Of a DNA stretch of 64,000 bases, positions 55,208 to 64,000 are shown piece after piece. The stretch is taken from NCBI GenBank assembly GCA_920105625.2, contig OV050030.1, forward strand, positions 320,096,368-320,160,367. The letters are read 5' to 3'. Position 1 is the stretch's first letter, and the number at the start of each line of letters is the position of its first letter. Below the pieces are notes generated by a model, which was not told where the DNA came from, searched no databases, and saw nothing but the letters and a program-made list of their open reading frames with translations. Made by a program: the position numbers and the translations under genes. The DNA is from Clusia tigrina (taxonomy: Eukaryota > Arthropoda > Insecta > Diptera > Clusiidae).

Positions 55208-55750
55208 TATACTTTATATTTTTTATTAGATATATAAAATGTTGTACTTGTTTATATAAAATTGTTCTTATACTTCGTTCTGTTCGTTTCTATACTGTCG
55301 TTGGTGTCCTTTGTTCATGTTGGTCTCCACAAAAATCGGTAAGAAGCATAGACTTGAGGTTCTGGCTTGTATGTAAATTAGTCCCAGAGAGAATCGGTAG
55401 AAACTGGAGAAGAAAAAGAGGCTAAGTTCTTGGTAGCTAGTGCTTTTATAGCCTAGCCGCAGTGTATGGCCTCCAAGAGGTGTTTGTGGGATCTGTCTGC
55501 CAATTCAGGCTGTTGTTCTCGCATGTTGCTGTTCCCCGCATTGTTCTTGTTGTATTTGTTTTCTCTTGGGTCACCTTCATCGCTTTGTTATTGTTATAGG
55601 CATTTGCACTTGGACCCTTGGGCGTTCAACGCTGTGTTATTGTAGGGATGATTTGTCCTTTGACCACCTTCAACACATTGTTGTTGTTCCCTGTCTTTTT
55701 TGTTGTTGTTGTCATTTGTCCTTAGCCCACCTTCAACACTTTTTTTATCA
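55208..55750 (-). repeat. 5' LTR of element F, part 2
   Basis: The continuation of the LTR after element G. 55500-55745 is alignable to 281-470 of the element A LTR (repeated CACCTTCA(A/G)CAC(A/T)TTGTTGTTG and CCCGCATTGTTCTT). The short ORFs are LTR sequence. Confidence 0.7.
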
Positions 55751-55756
55751 GAGGTC

Positions 55757-56410
55757 GGAAAATTACGCGTGCTCTTCTTTGAGAGCCAAGATTGGGCTCT
55801 TGCACTCGAGAAAGGGGATTTGCGAATTATTTTGTTTGCACTTGCCCCGAGCTGAGGGCCGCGAATTGAATGGCATGCGTCAAGTGCTGTTGTTTATTTA
55901 ACAAGAGCCCCGGAACCGTGCCGAGAGGCGCGAGTTCAAATTGAACCACCGAGTTGTGTTTGATATCATTTGCACTCGATATGCTTCTGTAAGCGAGCAG
56001 ATGTGAGTTGACAAATATGTTTGGAACTTTCAACAAATAACCTTTTTCTAATGCATTGCATCTACGCTACTAAATATAGTTCTTATGTTCAAATATATAG
56101 ACAAACCAAATTTTGCTGAAGTTTCCATTGGTTTGAGAGAAAAATCTGATGGCATTTTAAAATCAGCTCGTTAAAAAAGCCCTTCTCAGGTGCCTGCGAA
56201 ATCACAAACAACTTGGGGCTCAGTACGAACTCGCAACACCAGCTGGGCACAGTGCAGGCGCTCTTGTTAAGAAAAATTAGCACTTGGCGCGTGCCATTCA
56301 ATTTGACTCGCGGCTCTCAGCGTGGGGCAACGCTACGACAAAAAATCAAAATTGCCCTTACTCGCGTGGTAGTGCAAGGGCGGGCGAGCTTTTATGAACT
56401 CGGTAAAATA
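55757..56410. mobile_element. Foldback-type inverted repeat element
   Basis: The left arm (about 55843-55955: TTGCCCCGAGCTGAGGGCCGC, GAATTGAATGGCATGCGTC, AAGTGCT, TTAACAAGAGC) is inverted in the right arm (about 56195-56335: GCTCTTGTTAA, AGCACTTGGCGCGTGCCATT, GCGGCTCTCAGCGTGGGGCAA). The arms are over 100 bp at moderate identity, around a spacer of about 240 bp. No coding sequence is present. Exact ends and target duplication were not resolved. Confidence 0.65.
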
Positions 56411-56446
56411 TTCAAGCAAAAGAAATGTTTTTGATAGTGTTAGATT

Positions 56447-56603
56447 TGTTGCTATGCCTATTTCTAGAGTTATGATGTGCGGCTAGAACACAATTTACTC
56501 GGATTTGAAGAAAAACACACGTCAGCTCGACCGATCCTTTATTGTAACAAACAGCGTAAGTGCAGAGTATAAAAAAGGAAGAAACGATTACCGCAGAATT
56601 GCA

Positions 56604-56638
<35 letters not shown>

Positions 56639-56678
56639 AAATAACCATGTAATAAAAGAAATTACAATTAACACGACA
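56447..56678 (-). repeat. 3' LTR of the BEL/Pao element
   Basis: About 232 bp. It includes a (GA)n run at 56610-56640 that is longer and purer than in the 5' LTR. Confidence 0.75.
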
Positions 56679-56869
56679 CCATACCGCCAGCCTTGAACTA
56701 TGTTACTAGGTTTAAATAATTTACATTAATTCGCTGTTGTGTTGATAACTTAACAAGAATAAATTAAGAGGACCACCCTTTTACATTTCAATTAGAAAAA
56801 TATAATTAGAATTGATATCAGATACCGTGAGTTGGTCTAAAATAATTCGTGTTTAGTAGATAGTCGGGA

Positions 56870-59320
56870 AGAACATAATCGCCTTCAGCAGTTTTCAACT
56901 TAACTACTCGAATACGACGGTACGACGGAAAACACTTTATGACTCTGCCTAGTTTTCATTTATTTGGAGGGGTGCGTTCATCCAGTATAATGACTATGTC
57001 GTCTTCCTCAAGATTTGGTCGTTCTCGAAACCATTTTCGACGCAGTTGGTGGGTGATTAGATATTAGTCCCGCCACCGATGCCGACAATTCTGCCTCATG
57101 GCTGTGATAGCACGCCATCTTTGTCACAAATTCCCTTTGAAATCGTCAACGTTTGGTTCAGGAAGTTAATTTAATGGCTCCCCGATAATAAAATATCCCG
57201 GTGTCAAACAGTCGAAGTCAATTACATTCATTGCATGCGAGCAGAGCGGTCTGGAGTTTACACATAGTTCAACTTCAGTTAGTATAGTGCTGAATTCTTC
57301 AAACATAAAAAAAAACCCCAAGCACCCTCTTGAGGTGATATAAAGGGTCCGCCAAATAACTTTTTTTTTTTTTTAAATTCTATAAAAAAAAACTACTGAA
57401 TATTTTCTCAAATTTCTTTTTTTATTCGAAAGTACAATCCTTCCGGTTAATAATGAAAAATAATTTCATTCAAATGGCTGCCTCGGCTGGCCATGCAGTA
57501 GCCTACACGATCGGTCCAATTTTTAAGCACATTATCGATTGTGTGCAGCTGTATTTCATCAATGGCTTCACGCATATTGTACTTTAAAGCGTCAATTGTC
57601 TCTGGCTTGTCGGCGTAACACTTATCTTTGATGGCACCCCACAAATAATAGTCCAACGTTGTCAAATCGCAGCTCCGAGGTCGCCAAACGACATCAGCTC
57701 TGCGGCTGATAATGCGATCTTCAAAAACAGGGCGCAAAACATCGAGTGTAGCTTCGGCTGTATGGCACATAGCGCCGTCCTGTTGAAGCAGCAGAATTAC
57801 GCGATCGCAACTCTAATTGTGTTGTGTGTAGTTTGGCTGAATTGCGTTTCCAACTGTTTTCCGAATCCTTCAGCCAAGAAGGCCGATGCCACCACAATGA
57901 ATTTTGCAATAGATTTCAAGGCGCAACTCCTCTGGATGCCCAATCAGCTGGATTGCACTTTGAACGCACGTGTCCTCAACATTCCGAGGGTAGTATCTCT
58001 TGGATGTCAGCTACACTTTTTGCAACGAATGTGGACCATCGACTAGTGTGGGCTTGCAGCCATGGAAGCGTAACTGTGGAGTCAGTCCAAGCATACAAAT
58101 TATAAGTTCCGTGGTCCAAAGTAGACAATACATAACGTGTGAGTTAAGCTCTAGACGTGGTAATGTAGTTGGTTTCAGAGCCGCTACCTTGGCACGGGCA
58201 GCTACGAGGTCGATAGTTATCTATAATTTTTTTTATCTACTGTTGGCTCATTAAAAGAGCATCGTATGCTTTCTCAGAAGCGTCGGCAAAAATATAGAAT
58301 TCAGTAAGCGGTGTCTTGGAAGTCGTACCAAGCCAACGATTTAACTTGGGAGAAGCTCATCACGATAAATCAGCCACTGCTGAGATATGTTTGATTGTAC
58401 GGGATCGTCCCAATCAATATCCATATCTTAAATCGTTTGAAACCAGATTTTAGTTCTTATGATAATGGTGCTCTAAGTCCGAGGGGATCAAGCAATGACC
58501 TGGCATCAGAGAGATATGCTCTTTTCGTAGAATAGGAGGTGGTTCCTTTAGATGCAATGTGAACGTTAAGCAGCCTTGTGTAGTCTGCCAAATTATCCTT
58601 AAAGCCCGGACGTCCTCGCCCTCGCCAAGAAAGTGCGGTACTTGTGATTCATGCGGTATACTGGTAGAGAGTTTTTCACAGTTCGTGGCCCACTCTCTCA
58701 GCTCAAAACCTGCACTAATCGAGGAGCGTATCGACAGAAGAGGCACCAGTTAGTAAGTCGTCCATATAAAAATCACTCAAAATAGCAGTTGCTGCTACTC
58801 TGTTGCCTTCGATTGCATCTGTAGCCGACCGTAGCCGCAACTGCCCCAAACGACACACGAGTCATACGATAGTCCCGTATTGGTCCGGAGGAACTCGAGC
58901 GCCATTATGTTCATTTTTAATCGCGCTGATCCACCGCAATTATGTTCTGCCGGTACATCTTCTCTACATCGCCAGTCATTGCATAGCGATGCGATTTGAA
59001 ACGAAAAAGGACTGAGAACAGTTCCTGCTGCAAATGAGGGGCGATCATCAATAAGTCTTTCAGAGAGAGTCTTGTGGAGAGCGGTTAAAGCAGTGGGTGC
59101 GGCAGCATTCTGATCAGAACAGAAAGCTGGATTCGAAGATATGGCAGTTACACCATGGTCGGAGAGAGGAGTATTGCTCGAATTTGCAACTGTAAATGTT
59201 CTTATTAGGAGTAGTAGTAACGTTTTTAAATATAAAAGCATCGTGTAATATCGAGTGGTGACGCTGACGACAAAATCGGCGAGAAGATATGGTACTACAT
59301 TTGTCTTTATGGTACCCACG
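56870..59320 (-). pseudogene. pol of the BEL/Pao element (RT, RNase H, integrase ends)
   Basis: RT (59320-58450): RIAMTGDVEKMYRQI-like region around CNDWRCREDVPAEHNCGG, then FYMDDLLTGAS (near 58755-58785, the catalytic motif of BEL/Pao) and GFELREWATNCEKL. RNase H and connection (58450-57990): AYDALLMSQQ, LPRLELNS-like text with breaks, YAWTDSTVTLPWLQAHTSRW, TFVAKSVADIQEILPSE and CNPADWASRGV. Integrase start: NSLWWHRPSWLKDSENSW (near 57880). The core is replaced by a mariner fragment, and the integrase C-terminus resumes at 57310 (ILTEVELCVNSRPLCSH, HQLRRKWFRERPNL, LGRVIKCFPSYRRIRVVKLK). Stops are frequent. Confidence 0.82.
57345..57800 (-). mobile_element. Mariner/Tc1-type transposon fragment inside the BEL integrase
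   Basis: Minus-strand transposase C-terminus: LLQQDGAMCHTAEATLDVLR (second catalytic Asp), RSCDLTTLDYYLWGAIKDKC (third) and NWTDRVGYCMASRGSHLNEI, with the natural stop at 57447. The left edge carries GGGTCCGCCAAATAAC near 57347-57362 next to a T run, likely one terminal inverted repeat. The N-terminal half and other TIR are absent. BEL sequence resumes on both sides, so it inserted there and was later truncated, or deletion followed. Confidence 0.75.
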
Positions 59321-59767
59321 ACTCAGACAGTTTAAAAAGACACTCTGACTTGTTTATCGCGTGCAGGGCGGTTTCGAGTCTCTTAAAAAATATTTGTAAT
59401 TACTCGAATATTGGTATATCCTCAAACAACGATAATTCCCATTGTTTTCTGATCTCGACATGTAATTTAGAGACTACTAAAGACCCCAGCCAATCGTCCT
59501 AGAACTCTACAGGGCAACATAAAGTTAGCAGGGCCCTCGTGTGTTGCAAAATTGCATCGAGGACCCTTTTTATATCTCATGCTGAATCGGTTCTTCGCTT
59601 TCTTTATCGAAAATATTGTGCGAAAAAATATTTATCGAAAATACCGTGATTTGAGCATATTCCAGGCCTCACTATTATTAAAAAATTAAATAATTTGCGT
59701 AAGAAATTTTAAAATTATTTATTACTTGTAAAACTTCTCCTTTAAGGCAGCTGCGCAAGTAATGCAT
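59321..59767. other. Unassigned part of the BEL/Pao interior
   Basis: No readable frame. By position this should hold the gag C-terminus, protease and RT start, but no motif survives, so a deletion or a further small insertion is likely. Confidence 0.4.
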
Positions 59768-60369
59768 CTATTGCCCACTCGCTAAATTCTCATTTTTATC
59801 TATTAGAGAAACAAAAGCGACGTGGAACCCAATCCACTCAGTCGGCTCTCCAGAGAACATAGCTAAATCCATTTGTAGTTGTGCGTATATGTCTTCTCGC
59901 TCCTTACTCGTCTGATGTTCTGGTGGTTTACAGATTCTGAGTGCCCGCTTGAAGGTGGCCAAGGCTTTGGAGTGCCACTGCTCAACATGTACTTTCCTCA
60001 ATTTGAACATTTTCCGGGCCGCAAGAAACTTCTAGTGCCGCTCAGGAGTTGAATTTGGATGTTTATATCATCACAATCCAACTCGTTAAATTTTGTGATT
60101 GTCGACAAATATATTTTAATGGCATTACGAGCGGAGTGGCGCTTTTTAACATCTACCAATGCAATGCATTGTTTAGAAATCAATGAGAAAAGTTCAAAAT
60201 TTGAATTATTTAATTTAAAAACATGCGGCTTGGCCAAACACCAAGGAGTAATTGATCGTGCAGTTTGATTGTCACTAGCGTGGGTTGAGAACCACTTTGA
60301 CGTTATAAGATGATTTACGTTATTGGTGCAGCCCCACCTGGTACTATTTACCAACGAAGAAGAAATCAA
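59768..60369 (-). pseudogene. gag of the BEL/Pao element
   Basis: Two minus frames are readable: 60369-59998 (helical, FNELDCDDINIQIQLLSGTR) and 60010-59768 with LQMDLAMFSGEPTEWIGFHV followed by AFVSLIDKNENL. The latter is the hallmark ...LPKFSGDYTEW..FHDLFVSLVD-type segment of BEL/Pao gag. A frameshift lies near 60000. Confidence 0.75.
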
Positions 60370-60476
60370 ACCGTGCCGTTAACCGTACATAGATTTTCAT
60401 TAAAGACTTTTAGGTTACAATAAAAAATAATTTTGTGTTATTTTTCCAGCTCGAATGACAAAAATATATTGAGATT

Positions 60477-60742
60477 TGTTGCTATGTCTATTTCTAGATT
60501 TACGATGGGCGGCTAGAACTCAATAAAACTTTAAATTGAATCGGATTTGAGGAGAAATGAAACACACGCTGTCAACTCGGCCGATTATTTGTTGTAACAA
60601 ACAACGCAAGTGCAGAGTATGAAAAAGAGGTTATTCGTTTCCTTTTTTTTATTAATGAAGTTACGAGAAAGAAATAGAGAGAGAGGGAGAGAGAGAGATA
60701 AAAAAGCATCTAATAAAAGAAAAGGCAATTTACGCACCAACA
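60477..60742 (-). repeat. 5' LTR of the BEL/Pao element
   Basis: About 266 bp. It is longer than the 3' LTR through small indels (for example AATAAAACTTTAAATTGAAT near 60521). I could not assign a primer tRNA. Confidence 0.75.
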
Positions 60743-60922
60743 TATCCTTTTGTCTCTTGTCCCCTTGTGCTAGGATAGGTTAGGTTGCGAAGGCTTCCAC
60801 TCGATGGAGACATCTATGTCCATTGTGACTGCCTTCGAAAATTCCAAGAGGATGCATAGTCGTCCTTACCCTCCATTTCCATATACATTGGAAGTACCAT
60901 CCGTATTAAACCATTTTGTTTT

Positions 60923-62998
60923 TCAGATGAAACTGAGATCTGATAACTCCACCTTCGTTATCTCTGCCAAGCTTGCGAAGAAGCGCGACCCCAAACAAAG
61001 AAGTCGCTTCAACTGTAATCTTGGACATTGAAATAAAAAGTGATGGATCGATTCTACCTCTTCTTCATCATGGCAACGCCTGCATAGCCCGCTCAACGGA
61101 ATACGCCGAAGTTGAAGTATTGGTGCGATATCACAATGCCCGGTAATGACCCCCGTAAGCACCCTTTCTGCAGGTTTGTTGAGCCCTAAGGAACCTTCGT
61201 TCTCTTCATGTCTAACCTAGGCCATAAGGCCCTTGAAACTTCACAGTTGTCACGATTAGTCCATAAGTTGATTGTCACTGCAATAGTGAATTCATCTATG
61301 CTCCTAAACAGTTCACATATCGGGATTTGTATTGAGGTATCTGCTTCGTTAATTTCCATTTCAGTGCCCCTTCTGGCCATGTCGGTCGCTAATTCATTCC
61401 TCTCTATATTGCTATGTCCGGGAACCCAGCAAAGTGAGACCTTGCGGGGTCTAATGTTCAGTAGTAAGGATTGGTCTTGTCTGGATTCTGTTGCTTAAGC
61501 GCCGCCTGGCTATCCGCACAGATAGTGATATTCGAGGGCCGAATTGTACTACTTTATATCAGCCTGGCCGCTTTCTCAATTGCAAAGACTTCGGCCTGAA
61601 AGACGCTGCATGCGTCAGGCAGCCGATATGACTGTCTTGCCTGCAAGCCTTCCGAGAAGACGCCCGCCCCCGTTCCACCCTCCATCTTTGAGCCGTCAGT
61701 GTAGATGATAATGTGAGAATTACCCGTTACAGAACCTGACTCCTAGTCTTCCCTGGTTGGATAGAGAGTTGGAATTCTAGCTGTAAAGTCTATAGTAGAA
61801 GTCATATAGTCTGTAGCCGTTTCTAGCTCAGCCGTAACTATCCTTTGACCGTACCGTTTTATTTCGGTCTAAATTGTCCATAGTTGGCAGATTTCCAGGT
61901 GTTGCACTCCCTTAGTCTGAGAGCACACTTGGCGGCACAACCCTGAATGAACACCCCTAGTGGTAAGAAGTGAAATAATATATTTAAGCCTTCTTGAGGC
62001 GCGCCACTTACATCCCCTGAAATTCCCAGGCTAGCAAGTCTTTGTACTTTTCCAATACGGTTTTGATTAAATTTCCTTCGCAACGCCTTCCACCAGACGA
62101 TGGACCCGTGGGTGATAATTGGTCTAATGATTGTGGTGTACATCCCATACACAATGTACGGTGACAATCACCATTTTTCCCAAAGATCCTTTTTAAGGTG
62201 TATTATGCAGCCAAACCCTTCTTCTCTCCTTAATATTCCTTCTCCAATTTAATTTGGATTACAGAATGGTACCTATGTATCTCGTTTCTGAAGAAAGATT
62301 CAACGTTACCCTGCCTAACTTTGGCAAAGGGAACTCAGGGATTTTTGTTTTCAAACATACCAACGTTTATTCCTTATTATTCATTGACCTCTCAATGATA
62401 CCAACCACTTCATAAAGTGCGCTATCCACTGATCTACCCTTATGCGATATTTATTGTGCGAATATTGGTAACTCTTCTAATATACAAATCGATTTATCTC
62501 AAGTGTTTTAACAATGAACGATGAGAGACTTATTGGTCTTTAATCCCTGTCAGTAAAATGATTTATTTTCCCCGCTTTTGGAATGAAAGCTACCCTGACG
62601 TCTCTTCAACTTTTTGGCACAAACCCAAATCCTTGAGACACCTTGTGAGGATGTGAGCTAGATGAGGAATCACACCCTCAGCAGAATGTTGCATCATAGC
62701 CGGTATAACCCCATCACCCCGACTTATGCGGGTCGAAGGAATCTATCGCCCACGCAATTTTATCCTTCACGAAGTCCAACTGCGTATTGACGGTGTTCGA
62801 GTCCGTGCAACCTGGAAAGTGTGTTTCCATCAAAACCTCCAGGGATTTCTGACACGACCCAGTCCTTGAGCCATCTTGCTTCTTCACACTGCCGAGAACC
62901 ATCGTGGTTCTGGACTGTATTTTCCTAAGCCTTGATGCCTCATTAACCCATACCAAAGTTCCGCAGAACTGCAGCCTTAATTTTACTTTTGTATTCAT
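60923..62998 (-). pseudogene. LINE RT (palm deleted), RNase H and zinc tail
   Basis: The linker and RT start are readable (KDKIAWAIDSFDPHKSG, VRVAFIPKAGKINHF), then RPISLSSFIVKTLE. The palm with its YADD/FADD motif is missing: between about 62470 and 62300 the text jumps to the post-palm region. RT thumb: YTTIIRPIITHGSIVWWKAL. RNase H: TDGSKMEGGTGAGVF (near 61690), FQAEVFAIEKAA (near 61590) and ADSQAALKQQ (near 61500-61530). The zinc tail is CRRCHDEEEVESIHHFLFQC. Several stops and frameshifts occur. Confidence 0.8.
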
Positions 62999-63066
62999 TA
63001 AAGCTGACTATATTTTTCCCAATCCTCTTCCAGCCGAGTATTTTTGGCCTTGTTGAAGAGTCCTTT

Positions 63067-64000
63067 TTATTTTTTCCTAAAAAGTCCTAGCTCTGCCTTC
63101 CACCAAACCGGGTTTGGTTTAGCTCGCGGCCTAGTCAATGGACAAGATAGCTCAAAAGATTTTTTCAGTATTCCCGTAAGACGACTTACTACCTTGTCAA
63201 TGTTAGCATTCCCTTCGCCGACTTTGACTTTCATCAAAGTAAGTTTTTGGGTCGCCAGTATTGAGAATTTGGACCAGTCAGTCTTTTTTGGGTTCCCAAA
63301 CGGCCGTAGGGTCTCTTTCTCTGAGTAGACTGAGAAGCGTATCCGACTATGATCCCAAAAGGAGCAAGCATCAGATACTCTCCAATTGTCGACTCTTATA
63401 GTATTAGGTCCAGTGGCCAGAGTGATGTTAATAACTTCTCCCATAACCCTATTTCGAAACGTTGGCTGATTTCTCTTGTTACATAACGTTAGGCTAGTGG
63501 AGAGAATGTAATAAAAAATGAACTCACCTCTACCATTTGTGTCAGTGCTGCCCCATAGCTCATGGTGCCCATTTGCGTCGCAGCCGGACACTATGCCCAG
63601 TCCGCGTGACTCACCGTAAGCTATAAGTTGCCGGAAGATTTGTGGTGGCGGCCCTTCCTCATTGTACGGAACGTATGCGGACGTTAGCAACAAACTATGC
63701 TTGGGCCTGTGCTTGCATACCACCGTTGTAAGGTATCCAGTGCTGTAGGGAGTAAGAAGAAAAATATTAATATCCTTCTTGGCAACTATACACGTTCTGA
63801 TCTTACCTTGTGTTTGTGGAATGTAGAGACGATAGCCATCCCGAGTCCGTTTACCTCTGATGAGGCTCTTGGACAAGGACTACGTCCACATCGTCCTCTG
63901 CGATGAATTTAATTAAATCGAGCAAGGCTGAGATGGAGTGAAGCAAATTAATTTGCACCACCTCCAGCTTCCTCTCCGTTGGATTTTTACCGGTAACCTT
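63067..64000 (-). pseudogene. LINE APE-type endonuclease, 5' end outside window
   Basis: From the window edge: LEVVQINLLHSISALLDLIK and DVDVVLVQEPHQ (catalytic Asn and Glu regions). A frameshift near 63878 is followed by an open 269-codon frame with GCDANGHHELWGSTDTNGRG (compare CDANAHHTVWGSTNTNG in LINE E), NQPTFRNRVMGEVINITLA and DHSRIRFSV (catalytic Asp/His end). It continues into the linker PVWWKAELGLFRKK. Confidence 0.85.

Larger units (their letters stand above)
48561..55750 (-). mobile_element. Old LTR element F (relative of A) carrying nested insertions
   Basis: Pieces of a minus-strand Ty3/gypsy element related to A: 3' LTR remnant (48561-48690), protease region (51630-51970), primer site (52036-52053) and 5' LTR (52054-52154 plus 55208-55750). 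The LTR text TGTAATGACTATTTGGCTGG at 48561 matches GACTATTTGGCTGGGG at 52062. The 55500-55745 part matches the element A LTR (GCATGTTGCTGTTCCCCGCA; ACCTTCAACACATTGTTGTTG). A Helitron relic replaces or interrupts the middle, and DNA transposon G splits the right LTR. Gag and most of pol are gone. Confidence 0.75.
56447..60742 (-). mobile_element. BEL/Pao LTR retrotransposon, degenerate
   Basis: The LTRs at 56447-56678 and 60477-60742 share TGTTGCTATG(C/T)CTATTTCTAGA, GGCGGCTAGAAC-like text, GTAACAAACA(G/A)CG(T/C)AAGTGCAGAGTAT and a (GA)n tract. Gag, RT, RNase H and integrase tail occur in that order on the minus strand. Protein motifs are of the BEL/Pao type. LTR divergence and many stops show an old copy. 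A mariner fragment sits within integrase. No matching target duplication is evident. Confidence 0.85.
60743..64000 (-). mobile_element. RNase-H LINE running off the right window edge
   Basis: Minus-strand LINE of the same broad class as E, with endonuclease (64000-63067), linker and RT start (62998-62540), RT thumb (62167-61859), RNase H (61720-61280) and terminal zinc motif (61162-60923). The 5' end lies beyond the window. Confidence 0.85.

Noticed and set aside
58795..59319. A secreted or membrane protein, from its hydrophobic start
   Set aside because: The downstream text matches the BEL/Pao RT region and continues into the YMDD-type motif, so it is part of pol.

Overview
This window is eukaryotic and, in everything I can recognise, made of transposable elements. 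I found no host protein-coding gene, tRNA or rRNA. The element set (Ty3/gypsy families with tRNA-Lys or tRNA-Leu primer sites, BEL/Pao, jockey-type, RNase-H-bearing and RTE-type LINEs, Tc1, mariner, Helitron, PIF/Harbinger), the AT-rich spacers and very long TA microsatellites fit an insect, most likely a higher fly (tephritid or similar). That taxonomic guess is inference. The density of nested, broken elements suggests heterochromatin or a TE-rich intergenic region.

Layout. 1-7385: Ty3/gypsy element A (minus strand, 1.7 kb LTR with internal tandem arrays, left LTR cut by the window edge), inserted in the 3' end of a jockey-type LINE (7386-8204, plus). 8240-9285: opposite-strand remnant of a jockey-type gag. 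10183-11760: decayed Tc1-like element with IR/DR-style ends. 11759-13060: 3' part of an RNase-H LINE (minus). 13096-14663: TA microsatellites, one a perfect array of about 927 bp. 14773-15959: orphan gag-like ORF and a possible LTR. 15960-22300: complete Ty3/gypsy element B (minus). 23503-27235: element C, an internally deleted copy of the same family in the opposite orientation, with one intact 812-codon gag-protease-integrase-tail ORF. 27760-31799: Ty3/gypsy element D, inserted into a PIF/Harbinger-like coding relic. 32996-34187: LINE relic. 34188-38884: near full-length RNase-H LINE (element E, minus) with intact ORF1 and a TAATG ORF1/ORF2 overlap. 39764-40618: internally deleted mariner with 32 bp TIRs. 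40640-41190: LINE relic. 43338-43455: mariner scrap. 43690-47082: RTE-type LINE (plus), whose single frame holds five stops and no frameshift.

48561-55750 is the most layered stretch. An old LTR element (F, related to A) holds a Helitron relic and, inside its right LTR, an unfamiliar 3.05 kb DNA transposon (element G, 52155-55207). G has 11-bp TIRs, a TATA target duplication and a 14-bp motif repeated on both sides of its transposase-like gene. 55757-56410 is a foldback-type inverted repeat. 56447-60742 is a degenerate BEL/Pao element (minus) holding a mariner transposase fragment. 60743-64000 is another RNase-H LINE (minus) that runs off the window.

The coding units do not form a host pathway. 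Each set of gag/pol or EN/RT/RNase-H parts served its own element's mobilisation, and nearly all are broken. Exceptions with an open frame are gag of B, the fused ORF of C and ORF1 of E. The best candidates for something new are element G, the intact but internally deleted element C, and the inverted B/C pair with arms of about 2.7 kb.
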